A stretch of 24,258 nucleotides of DNA. Source: GCA-002701455 sp964342575. Lineage in GTDB: Bacteria; Pseudomonadota; Alphaproteobacteria; Thalassobaculales; Thalassobaculaceae. The translations under genes and the position numbers were made by a program. This document shows, one piece after another, positions 16,258 to 23,475 of the stretch. The first letter of the stretch is position 1, and the number at the start of each line of letters is the position of its first letter. The stretch lies in NCBI GenBank assembly GCA_964342575.1, contig CAYFGZ010000050.1:1-24258 (forward strand). The letters run 5' to 3'. The notes under the pieces are model-generated. The model did not search any database. It was not told where the DNA came from and saw only the letters and a program-made list of their open reading frames with translations.

Positions 16258-17154
16258 CTAAGAATTTTGATTTCTAGGGTCTAAAAAGTCGCGAACAGCG
16301 TCTCCCATTAAATTAGCACCAAAAACAGCTGCACTAATAGCAATTCCGGGAAAAATAACTAACCATGGTGCAACGCGTACATACTCTGCCGCCGATTCAG
16401 ATAGCATCCGTCCCCAAGAAGGATACGGTTCAGGGACGCCTAGACCCAAAAATGATAATGATGCCTCCGTTAAAATAGCAGACCCCAACTGCGCGGTGCC
16501 TAACACTATCAACGGAGCCAAAGTGTTGGGAAGGATATGCCGAAATGCAATGCGTTGATGGCTCATACCTACCGAACGGGCGGCTTCAACGAAAGGCATT
16601 TCTCTCAGCGATAAAACATTCGATCGGATCACACGTGCAACCTGCGGAACTAGGGGGATAGAGATGGCTATGATGGTATTTTCTAGCGAAGGTCCTAGCG
16701 ATGCCGCCATAACGAGTGCCATGACCAATAGTGGTAAGGCCTGCATCATATCGATAATACGTTGTATAAGCAGATCAAACCAACCCATGAAGTAGCCACA
16801 CATTAAACCAATAATCGTTCCAAGGACTCCCCCTAAAACGGTAGAACCAATGCCCACTGCCAGTGAGATGCGTGCCCCGTGGATAATGCGACTTAGAACA
16901 TCTCTACCCATCATATCGCCGCCAAATAACATATCAGTGCCAGGTGGGCTCAGTGACATCTTGGCATTAGTTTGTGTTGGGTCATATGGAGCTACAAAGT
17001 CAGCAAACACAGCGGCAAAAACCACTAGGAAAACAATAAATGATCCTACTGCGCCTAGAGGATAATGCTGACATAGTCTTTTAAATCGATACCATGTGGA
17101 GCGGTTAATGGGCTTATTATTATTTGTCGCAAGTTTATTATCTAGAGACGCCAT
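16258..17154 (-). CDS. ABC transporter permease, dipeptide/oligopeptide/nickel type (DppC-like)
   Basis: The 298-residue membrane protein has an N-terminal helix (about 33-57) leading into APYDP, a typical DppC/OppC feature, then FGGDMMGRDVLSRIIHGARISL and five further helices. The EAA loop that contacts the ATPase is at 190-210 (EAARSVGMSHQRIAFRHILPN), and SFLGLGVPEPYPSWGRML is a DppC hallmark. It is one half of the inner-membrane channel for a peptide-like solute. The start lies 8 bp after the stop of the DppB-type gene, with TTAGGA as ribosome site, so translation is probably coupled. It is the last gene of the operon; no ATPase genes follow, because the convergent TauD gene comes next. 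Confidence 0.95.
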   Translation of the reverse strand: MASLDNKLATNNNKPINRSTWYRFKRLCQHYPLGAVGSFIVFLVVFAAVFADFVAPYDPTQTNAKMSLSPPGTDMLFGGDMMGRDVLSRIIHGARISLAVGIGSTVLGGVLGTIIGLMCGYFMGWFDLLIQRIIDMMQALPLLVMALVMAASLGPSLENTIIAISIPLVPQVARVIRSNVLSLREMPFVEAARSVGMSHQRIAFRHILPNTLAPLIVLGTAQLGSAILTEASLSFLGLGVPEPYPSWGRMLSESAAEYVRVAPWLVIFPGIAISAAVFGANLMGDAVRDFLDPRNQNS

Positions 17155-17162
17155 AAAAAATC

Positions 17163-18110
17163 CTAATTCGAATATCTAATACGAGGATCCAAAACCGCGT
17201 AGGCTAGATCTGTCAGGAAATTTATTACTACTACGATGATAGCAATAAACATAACCAAACTTTGAACGATCGGATAGTCACGCATTAGAATTGCTTCAAC
17301 TAAAAAATGTGCAACGCCAGGAATATTAAAAACCGTCTCAGTTATTATTAATCCTCCTATCAAAAATGCTGCTTCTATGCCTACAATTGTTGTTACCGGT
17401 AGGACAGCATTTCTAAGAGCGTGTTTATAATTTATAGCGTTTTCACTGGCGCCTTTAGACATCGCTGTTCGGATATAGTCCTGTCGCATGACCTCTAACA
17501 TGGACGACCGGGTCAAACGCATAATTAAAGCTGAAGCTCTGAAACCAACAGCTGCCGATGGCAAAAGATAAAGTAAAAGTTCATCCCATAAAGTTTCCGG
17601 GGTTTCTGTATAGATGGGAATGGCACCCATATATGAAACACAAGCCATCAGAATTAAAAGGGCTAACCAAAACGACGGCAGAGATAGGCCACTTAAACTA
17701 ATAACTCGCAGGATATAGTCCAGTGTCGTGTTTTGCCGTACGGCACTGATGACGCCTAATGGTAATCCAAATAAAATAGAAAAAAATAGGGAAAGAGCTG
17801 CTAATTTTGCGGTAATTGGAATCCGTGGACCTATTTCATCGATTGCAGGCATTTCAGATACGAATGAGAAACCTAGGTCACCGACGAGTAGACCAATCAT
17901 CCACTCATAGTACTGTTGATAAATCGGCAAATCGAGCCCTAGTTCCTTTTCTATGGAGGCTTTCTCGGCCGGATCAACAAAGCCTGCAGAGTCAAACATG
18001 ATATCCACTATATTGCCTGGAACTAAACGCAACAGAACAAATATAATTACGGACATGCCCAGCAGAGTGAGCATCATCAACAACACCCGTTGGATAAGAT
18101 AGGCGGACAA
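17163..18110 (-). CDS. ABC transporter permease, dipeptide/oligopeptide/nickel type (DppB-like)
   Basis: The 315-residue protein begins MSAYLIQRVLLMMLTLLGMSVIIFVLLRLVPG, the classic DppB/OppB first helix, followed by the periplasmic region with LGLDLPIYQQYYEW and GDLGFSF. The EAA loop is visible in the region YIRTAMSKGAS...HALRNAVLPV. It forms the permease heterodimer with the DppC-like protein for uptake of peptides or similar solutes. The start codon is TTG (18108-18110) with GGGAG 7 nt upstream. It follows the binding-protein gene after a 110-bp gap that contains a strong hairpin, and precedes the DppC gene by 8 bp. Confidence 0.95.
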   Translation of the reverse strand: MSAYLIQRVLLMMLTLLGMSVIIFVLLRLVPGNIVDIMFDSAGFVDPAEKASIEKELGLDLPIYQQYYEWMIGLLVGDLGFSFVSEMPAIDEIGPRIPITAKLAALSLFFSILFGLPLGVISAVRQNTTLDYILRVISLSGLSLPSFWLALLILMACVSYMGAIPIYTETPETLWDELLLYLLPSAAVGFRASALIMRLTRSSMLEVMRQDYIRTAMSKGASENAINYKHALRNAVLPVTTIVGIEAAFLIGGLIITETVFNIPGVAHFLVEAILMRDYPIVQSLVMFIAIIVVVINFLTDLAYAVLDPRIRYSN

Positions 18111-18166
18111 TAGCCTACTCCCTCAAATCACTCAGTCTCTCAGCGACTTTTTATGGAAAAGAAAAC

Positions 18167-18195
18167 CGCTTAGCCGACTCTGTATCGGCTAAGCG
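18167..18195 (-). terminator. Intercistronic hairpin/attenuating terminator between binding-protein and permease genes
   Basis: CGCTTAGCCGA and TCGGCTAAGCG form a perfect 11-bp stem with a 7-nt loop. On the minus strand, the direction of the operon, it is followed by GGTTTTCTTTTCC, a moderate U tract. It starts about 25 bp after the stop of the binding-protein gene. Such hairpins commonly keep binding-protein mRNA more abundant than permease mRNA through partial termination or 3'-end protection; that role here is inferred. Confidence 0.75.
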
Positions 18196-18220
18196 AGCTT
18201 TTGTATTTCAATTGAGAGAC

Positions 18221-19825
18221 CTATTTATCAATATAAATATCCTCAAACCGCCAGCCATTGTACAGGCTGTTCGTCTGTGTTTTAAAATTTTTGACGTAAG
18301 GCTGAAAACAATTATACCGCACATTATTCGCGATAATCGGACGTGCTGCGTCTTCCTGAAGCTTCTTGTCGATCTCCCACACTAACTTCATGCGTTCTGG
18401 TCCGTCATCCATCATGGATTGTTTCTCGAAGAGCTTCATCATCTCCTCTTTGCAATAGCCAGTATAATTACGCTGCGAACCACACGCGTAGTTCTCATAG
18501 AACATTGCATCGGGGTCATCCACGCCAATTCCTGTCAAGTTAAGACCGACCTGATAATCCTTTCTTGCCACCTTGGCGTGCCAATTGCTCGTCTCGATAG
18601 TATCTAATTCGCCATCTATGAAAATTTCCTTAAGATGGTCAATAAGTAAGACAGCAGGGTCACGGTATATAGCTATATTTCGAGTAGCTACCTTAATCTT
18701 AAGACGATTATTCGGTCCATAACCTAAACTTTTCATTATTTTCCGGGCCTCGGCTCTGTTGGCCGCGACGTCCGGGTGATAACCAGCTACATTTTTTAAG
18801 ACTTCTGGGGGCATCCCCCAAACACCGTGTGGAGGTGGTAGCATAGCCCCACTCATAATGAATTCACCATGTCCTAAGATTTTATTAAAAGCGGCTCTGT
18901 CAATCGTTAAAACCATTGCTCGTCGTATTTTCGCATTATCGAAAGGTGGTTTGAATTGATTAACAATTAGGTTGGTGGACACGTTTGTTGCGTGCTTTTC
19001 ACAAATTGCATGAGGGGCTTGTTTTTTTAAATCCTTATATATGGGAATTGTTATATCTCCAGCGAAGGACATATCGAATTTTCCTGCAATGAACCCCAAA
19101 ACTCGGGTGGAACGACTTTTTATAATGGTCCACTCATGTCCGTCCAATAATGGTCGCCCCTTTTTCCAATAATTCTTATTTCGCGTAAATTTAACGTGCT
19201 CATTTTGTTTTAAGCTAACAAATTTAAATGGGCCCGTACCTATTGGTTTGGTCCTCATCTTCTTAGGCGGCACGTGGCATGGATAAACCGGCGAGTAGCC
19301 GCTGGCTAACAGCATAACGAAGGCCGGTTGCCTTCGTTTAAGATTAAACGTTACTTCATAATCTCCATTAGCCTCAACGCTAGCTAAATTCTTGTACCAG
19401 GATTTTCTGGGGTTTTTTCGCAATTTTGCTTTAGATTTACCCAAAATCAAATTCCACGTACACACCACGTCTTTGGATGTAAACGGTTTCCCGTCGTGAA
19501 ATTTAACACCTTCGCGGAGAGCGAATGTCAATTTTGTTTTATCCCCATTCCAAGTCCAGCTTTTTGCCAAGTCTGGTACAATTGTATCCAAGCTGTTCCG
19601 TGGCTTGGCCTGGTCAAACATTATGAGATTATTAAATACGCTCATATACGGGACCAGCGTCGAGCTCGTTGCTTCCTCATGAATGGACCCACTTGGTGGT
19701 GTCCCCCTATGGTAAAACTTTAGAATTCCCCCAGATTTTTCAGCAATAGCTGTAGTGGATGCAATACCAACCAAGCTAGTAAAGATAGTGGCAGCTGCTA
19801 AAAATTTTGCAAAATTGCTTTTCAT
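18221..19825 (-). CDS. ABC transporter extracytoplasmic solute-binding protein, family 5 (DppA/OppA-like)
   Basis: ATG 19825 is chosen because AAGGGG lies 6 nt upstream; the TTG directly before it is less likely. The 534-residue protein has a Sec signal peptide (Lys near the start, hydrophobic FLAAATIFTSLVGIA, probable cleavage after AIA). It is followed by family-5 features: LAKSWTWNGDKTKLTFALREGVKFHDGKPFTSKDV near residue 85-120 and IGTGPFKFVSLKQNEHVKFTRNKNYW. It binds peptides, nickel, opines or other amide-type solutes in the periplasm and delivers them to the DppB/DppC-like permeases that follow. No lipobox Cys is present, consistent with a soluble Gram-negative binding protein. The amidase gene lies directly upstream on the same strand. 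Confidence 0.94.
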   Translation of the reverse strand: MKSNFAKFLAAATIFTSLVGIASTTAIAEKSGGILKFYHRGTPPSGSIHEEATSSTLVPYMSVFNNLIMFDQAKPRNSLDTIVPDLAKSWTWNGDKTKLTFALREGVKFHDGKPFTSKDVVCTWNLILGKSKAKLRKNPRKSWYKNLASVEANGDYEVTFNLKRRQPAFVMLLASGYSPVYPCHVPPKKMRTKPIGTGPFKFVSLKQNEHVKFTRNKNYWKKGRPLLDGHEWTIIKSRSTRVLGFIAGKFDMSFAGDITIPIYKDLKKQAPHAICEKHATNVSTNLIVNQFKPPFDNAKIRRAMVLTIDRAAFNKILGHGEFIMSGAMLPPPHGVWGMPPEVLKNVAGYHPDVAANRAEARKIMKSLGYGPNNRLKIKVATRNIAIYRDPAVLLIDHLKEIFIDGELDTIETSNWHAKVARKDYQVGLNLTGIGVDDPDAMFYENYACGSQRNYTGYCKEEMMKLFEKQSMMDDGPERMKLVWEIDKKLQEDAARPIIANNVRYNCFQPYVKNFKTQTNSLYNGWRFEDIYIDK

Positions 19826-19877
19826 CAAATACCCCTTACATTAAGAAAAATATTCGTTAGTTACTGGAGGTCCTCTA

Positions 19878-19893
19878 TTTGGGTTGACCCAAA
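19878..19893. promoter_or_regulatory. 16-bp inverted repeat TTTGGGT-TG-ACCCAAA, candidate operator
   Basis: Two perfect 7-bp arms flank a 2-bp centre, about 50-65 bp before the binding-protein start codon. The GGGTNNACCC core is typical of dimeric repressor sites. The regulator is unknown and none is encoded in the window. Confidence 0.5.
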
Positions 19894-19964
19894 GTTTATG
19901 AAAACAGTTTTTACTACGGTACTGCCAATGGTAATCAGACGTCTCCAGTTTTTTTATTTTAAGC

Positions 19965-19993
19965 GGTTCCTAGTTGCTAAAAAGTTAGGAACC
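19965..19993. repeat. Hairpin-forming inverted repeat in the leader of the binding-protein gene
   Basis: GGTTCCTA and TAGGAACC form a perfect 8-bp stem with a 13-nt loop. On the minus strand it is followed by an A-rich rather than U-rich tract, so it is a poor intrinsic terminator for the amidase gene. It could be a regulator site or an mRNA structure. Confidence 0.5.
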
Positions 19994-20099
19994 AGTTATT
20001 TCACCGTAAAAACTAGGCTAACTGTAGAGAAATATATTTCCTGCCTCAACCCAATTGCCCAAAATGTTTGCATTTAATCAGGCTTGTGGTGAAAAATGA

Positions 20100-21434
20100 T
20101 TATTGGTTTTGTTCAATGAGATACCCCTCCAGCCATCGGGCGGTTCTAAACAATTTTCCTTCTTCACCTCGTTTCCCAACTAACTGTAGCCCCAAAGGCA
20201 TACTATCTACCGACAATAACGGTAATGAAAGGCATGGCACACCTAAATATGTCCAGAGTCCGTTAAAAACGGCTGATCCTGTTGTTTCAAAACCGGCAGG
20301 CGCGGGGCCTGGGGCAGAGAGGCAAATTATGGCGTCATAAGCTCTCAAAAGGTCCACAATACTCTCGTATATGGACTCTCTTGATTGCAACGCCGCTATG
20401 TAATCGCTAGCTAAAGTATTTTTTCTGGATTCTAACCGTTCGCGCAACTTTGTGCTAAGCAAAGATGGTTGATCTTTCAAATATTTTCCATAGTAATAGG
20501 CGTTTTCCGCCGCAAAAACGGTGCCATGAAAATCTATTATATTTTCAAAAGGGCCCGACAAATTCTCTTTCCTGCACTTTTGCCCCAGGGATTCCGTTAC
20601 TACTGATATCGCGTCTTTTGCTGCTGGATGTGCGTCGGTCCAAGCGGGTGTTTCGAGAAATACGAATTTGGGACCGATAGACGGCCTTTTCGAGTATTCG
20701 GAGAGCAAAACGTCTCGTCTTCCGGTGTAACTCTGTTGATCGTGCACTTCGGTTTTTGAGATACTATCGGTAATTAGAGCTAGATCCTGAAGTGTTCTGG
20801 CATAGACTCCCAGTGTGTCTAAGGTATGGGATTGCAGAAGTATCCCCGTCCTAGGTATTAAGCCTAACGTGGGTTTTAGTCCGTATGTTCCGTTAAAAGA
20901 GGCGGGTCTTATAACTGATCCCCCCGTTTGAGTCCCCACAGCTAATGGAACATGGTAATCAGCTACACTGGCACCGGAGCCAGCGGATGATCCGCCAGGC
21001 GAGTGTTCTATGTTGTGAGGATTTCTAGTGTGGCTTGGTGTTAGGTTGGCTAGCTCGGTGGTCACTGTTTTTCCTATTATGATAGCGCCGGCAGTTTTTA
21101 GCGCGTCTACACAAGTCGCGTCTTCCTTGGGGCGCCTGCCTTTGAATATAGGAGATCCATTTTCTGTCGGCATATCCTTGGTATCTATAACGTCCTTAAT
21201 TCCAACGGGTATTCCATGAAGGGCGCCAAGAGTTCCACCACTTCTCTGGTATTCATCGGCTTTCCTTGCTTGCTTTATTGCTAAGTCGCTATCAATATAG
21301 GACCATGCCCTAACGGCAGTTTCTCGAGTTTCAATACGATTTAAACAATCTGTTATAAGTTGTTCACTGGTGAATTTATGATTTCGAATTCCCTCTGCAG
21401 CAAGAGTTGCCGATAGCTTGTTTAAAGTTCCCAT
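20100..21434 (-). CDS. Amidase signature (AS) family hydrolase
   Basis: The 444-residue protein contains the amidase signature with its Ser-cisSer-Lys triad: Lys80 in GIPVGIKDV, Ser149 in SPGGSSAGSGASVA and nucleophile Ser173 in TQTGGSVIRPASF; the 24-residue spacing between the two Ser matches the family. YGLKPTLGLIPRTG follows as expected. AS enzymes hydrolyse amides, ureido acids or Glu/Asp amides. The protein is single-copy-like and lacks the GatB/GatC partners nearby, so a catabolic amidase such as the AtzE/allophanate-type or peptide-amide hydrolase is more likely than GatA. GAGGA lies 7 nt before the ATG. It sits just upstream of the peptide-type ABC importer on the same strand, suggesting that the imported solute contains an amide bond. 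Confidence 0.93.
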   Translation of the reverse strand: MGTLNKLSATLAAEGIRNHKFTSEQLITDCLNRIETRETAVRAWSYIDSDLAIKQARKADEYQRSGGTLGALHGIPVGIKDVIDTKDMPTENGSPIFKGRRPKEDATCVDALKTAGAIIIGKTVTTELANLTPSHTRNPHNIEHSPGGSSAGSGASVADYHVPLAVGTQTGGSVIRPASFNGTYGLKPTLGLIPRTGILLQSHTLDTLGVYARTLQDLALITDSISKTEVHDQQSYTGRRDVLLSEYSKRPSIGPKFVFLETPAWTDAHPAAKDAISVVTESLGQKCRKENLSGPFENIIDFHGTVFAAENAYYYGKYLKDQPSLLSTKLRERLESRKNTLASDYIAALQSRESIYESIVDLLRAYDAIICLSAPGPAPAGFETTGSAVFNGLWTYLGVPCLSLPLLSVDSMPLGLQLVGKRGEEGKLFRTARWLEGYLIEQNQ

Positions 21435-21542
21435 TTATTTATCCTCAAGGCATTTATCTGAATTCAATTACTTTTTATTTAACTATGTTTCAACTATAAA
21501 GACTTGACTATTGCAGTGAATTTATCCTGAAAGGCGTTAGTT
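21435..21542. promoter_or_regulatory. Divergent promoter region, amidase / GST
   Basis: This 108-bp AT-rich spacer separates the divergent amidase and GST genes and must hold a promoter for each. Ribosome sites GAGGA (for the amidase) and AAAGG (for the GST) lie at its two ends. No long palindrome is present. Confidence 0.4.
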
Positions 21543-22193
21543 ATGAAGTTACTAAATTCGTTTGGTCCAAATCCAAGAATGCTTCGCATGTTTCTATTGG
21601 AGAAGAATATAAATATAGATTTTATTGAACACGATTTAATGGCAGCTGAAAATCGTGAAGAATCCTACTTGCGGAAAAATCCTGGTGGTCAATTGCCTGC
21701 GTTGGAATTGGACAATGGTGTCGTCATCGCTGAAACAGTTGTCATATGCGATTATCTGGAAGAATTATATCCTGACCCGGCTTTAATTGGGAGTACGAGT
21801 CAGGAAAGAGCAGAAACTAGAATGTGGAATCGCCGCGTCGAACAAAAGATAACGGAAAACATATATGCTGGATTTCGTTTCGGTGAAGGATTAAAATTAT
21901 TTGAAAGTAGAATGCGTTGCTTGCCTGAAGCGTCGGATGGTTTGAAAGCTGCGGGCCAAGATGGCTTGGCTTGGCTAAATGAACAGATGCAAGGAAAAGA
22001 GTTCATTTGTGGCGATAGACTAACGATAGCCGATCTGGTCTTATACTGTTGTACCGATTTTTCCTCGGGCGTTGGTCAGTCTATTAACGCAGAACTAGAG
22101 AATATCAACGCCTGGTTTTCCCGTATAGAAAACCGCCCGAGCGCTGTTGAAAGTTTGCATCCCGCGGCAGAGAAAGTCAAAATGAGAGGCTGA
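21543..22193 (+). CDS. Glutathione S-transferase family protein
   Basis: The 216-residue protein has the canonical two-domain GST layout: a thioredoxin-like N-terminal domain with NPGGQLPALE (cis-Pro52) and the glutathione gamma-glutamyl site AETVVICDYLEE (Glu64-Thr65, where Ser is more usual), then an all-helical C-terminal domain with the capping motif DRLTIADLVLYC. It conjugates or transfers glutathione, or serves as an isomerase or thiol lyase, in the cytoplasm. The class cannot be fixed by eye. AAAGG precedes the ATG. The oxidase gene starts about 20 bp after the stop, so the two are probably co-transcribed; a detoxifying role for aldehyde or peroxide by-products of the oxidase is an inference. 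Confidence 0.93.
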   Translation: MKLLNSFGPNPRMLRMFLLEKNINIDFIEHDLMAAENREESYLRKNPGGQLPALELDNGVVIAETVVICDYLEELYPDPALIGSTSQERAETRMWNRRVEQKITENIYAGFRFGEGLKLFESRMRCLPEASDGLKAAGQDGLAWLNEQMQGKEFICGDRLTIADLVLYCCTDFSSGVGQSINAELENINAWFSRIENRPSAVESLHPAAEKVKMRG

Positions 22194-22214
22194 AGTTGAT
22201 TTTTATGTGCGGGA

Positions 22215-23399
22215 GTGGGTGATACGGTCGTGAGCAGTTTCGATGTTGCAGTTGTTGGCCTTGGTGCGGCGGGTAGCTCGCTTGTCCGCAGTTTGGCATT
22301 AGATGGAATTTCAACAATCGGCTTCGATCAGTTTCATCCACCGCATGAAATAGGCTCTAGTCATGGGGAGACACGCCTGACCAGAGTTGCCAACGGTGAA
22401 GGTGATGTTTACGCGCCGATGGCGCTTCGTTCGATTGAAATTTGGCGCGAACTCGAGCAGGAGACTGGTGAAGAGCTGTTCGTGGAATGCGGTGCGATAA
22501 TTATTTCCAACCCGGACCAAGTGGCTGAAAGGATAGTCCGAAAAAACTTTTTGAGGGAGACGCAGTCGGTCGCAGAACGCTTTGGCATTCCGCATGAAAT
22601 ACTAGATGCGGAGGAGATAAGATATCGATTTCCACATTTCGGTATTTCCGATTCCGATCGGGCGTATTATGAGCCAGGAGCGGGTTATCTCAAACCGGAA
22701 CTATGCATTTCTACACAACTTGCTGCCGCTCAACGGATTGGGGCATCACTGCGGTTTGGAACTAAAGTGCAATCCATAGAGGGGCGGGGCGGGGGAGTTG
22801 TGATCACTACAAATGATGAGTCGTTAGAAGTAGGTAGGGTAGCAGTTTGCGCTGGTCCATGGGCTGGTGAATTGTTGGGCCCTCCGTTTTTAGCGGCTCT
22901 GAAACCATATAGGCAGACGCTACACTGGTTCCCCATCGACGGTGAATATAAGGAAGCGTGGCAGGCGGGACCAGCATTTACCTGGCCGCATGGCACTGGT
23001 AGTGGCGATTTTTTTTATGGATTTCCGTATCTACCTTCCACGGGGTTTGCAAAGGTTGGAACAGAAGGGTTTGCAGCCACAACACATCCAGATTTATCGC
23101 TTTCAATCGACCAGAATGCTGCGTGGCAAGTCTTTGAACGGCACCTGAGGGGCCGTCTTTTGGGACTTCATCCGACCGGCGCTGTTTCAAAATCTTGCCA
23201 ATATACAGTTACCAGTGATTTCCAGTTCGTTATTGATCATCATCCCGATAATGAAAATATTTGGATTATTTCGGCTTGCTCTGGTCACGGTTTCAAGCAC
23301 TCTCCAGCGGTTGGAGAAGCGGTCGCGGCCCTGTTGAACCGGGTTGAACCGTCCGTCGACCTGTCGGGTTTTGCGCTCGATCGTCTCGATCTATTCTGA
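22215..23399 (+). CDS. Monomeric sarcosine oxidase / N-methyl-L-tryptophan oxidase (SolA)-type FAD oxidase
   Basis: The 394-residue protein belongs to the MSOX/MTOX group. It has the FAD loop GLGAAG at 15-20, PPHEIGSSHGETRLTR (the SolA-like segment contacting FAD), Lys280 in GFAKVG at the position of the oxygen-activating Lys, Cys328 in SKSCQYTVT at the site of covalent FAD attachment, and SGHGFKHSPAVGE near the end. It oxidatively demethylates N-methyl amino acids to the amino acid, formaldehyde and H2O2. The start is uncertain: GTG 22215 has no spaced ribosome site, and GTG 22230 with GGTGA before it is as good. It follows the GST gene closely. With HyuB downstream on the other strand, sarcosine from N-methylhydantoin-type compounds is a plausible substrate. 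Confidence 0.93.
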   Translation: MGDTVVSSFDVAVVGLGAAGSSLVRSLALDGISTIGFDQFHPPHEIGSSHGETRLTRVANGEGDVYAPMALRSIEIWRELEQETGEELFVECGAIIISNPDQVAERIVRKNFLRETQSVAERFGIPHEILDAEEIRYRFPHFGISDSDRAYYEPGAGYLKPELCISTQLAAAQRIGASLRFGTKVQSIEGRGGGVVITTNDESLEVGRVAVCAGPWAGELLGPPFLAALKPYRQTLHWFPIDGEYKEAWQAGPAFTWPHGTGSGDFFYGFPYLPSTGFAKVGTEGFAATTHPDLSLSIDQNAAWQVFERHLRGRLLGLHPTGAVSKSCQYTVTSDFQFVIDHHPDNENIWIISACSGHGFKHSPAVGEAVAALLNRVEPSVDLSGFALDRLDLF

Positions 23400-23475
23400 A
23401 GGTACAGCCACCGAAAAGTCACTTTTTTGTTTTTTTTAATTAAAGAAGGTTGGCTAAGTGAGGCTATTGGCCAAG

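Larger units (their letters stand above)
19826..20099 (-). promoter_or_regulatory. Leader region of the binding-protein operon
   Basis: These 274 bases between the amidase stop and the binding-protein start hold two inverted repeats (19878-19893 and 19965-19993) and no ORF. The length and symmetry elements suggest that the transporter operon has its own promoter, independent of the amidase gene. No -35/-10 pair could be fixed by eye. Confidence 0.45.

Noticed and set aside
20100..21434. GatA subunit of the tRNA amidotransferase
   Set aside because: GatB and GatC are absent and the context is a transporter and oxidases, so a catabolic AS-family amidase fits better.
23414..23437. AAAAG-TCA-CTTTT stem followed by a T-rich run after the SolA-type gene
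   Set aside because: The stem is only 5 weak base pairs; the T run alone is not enough to call a terminator.
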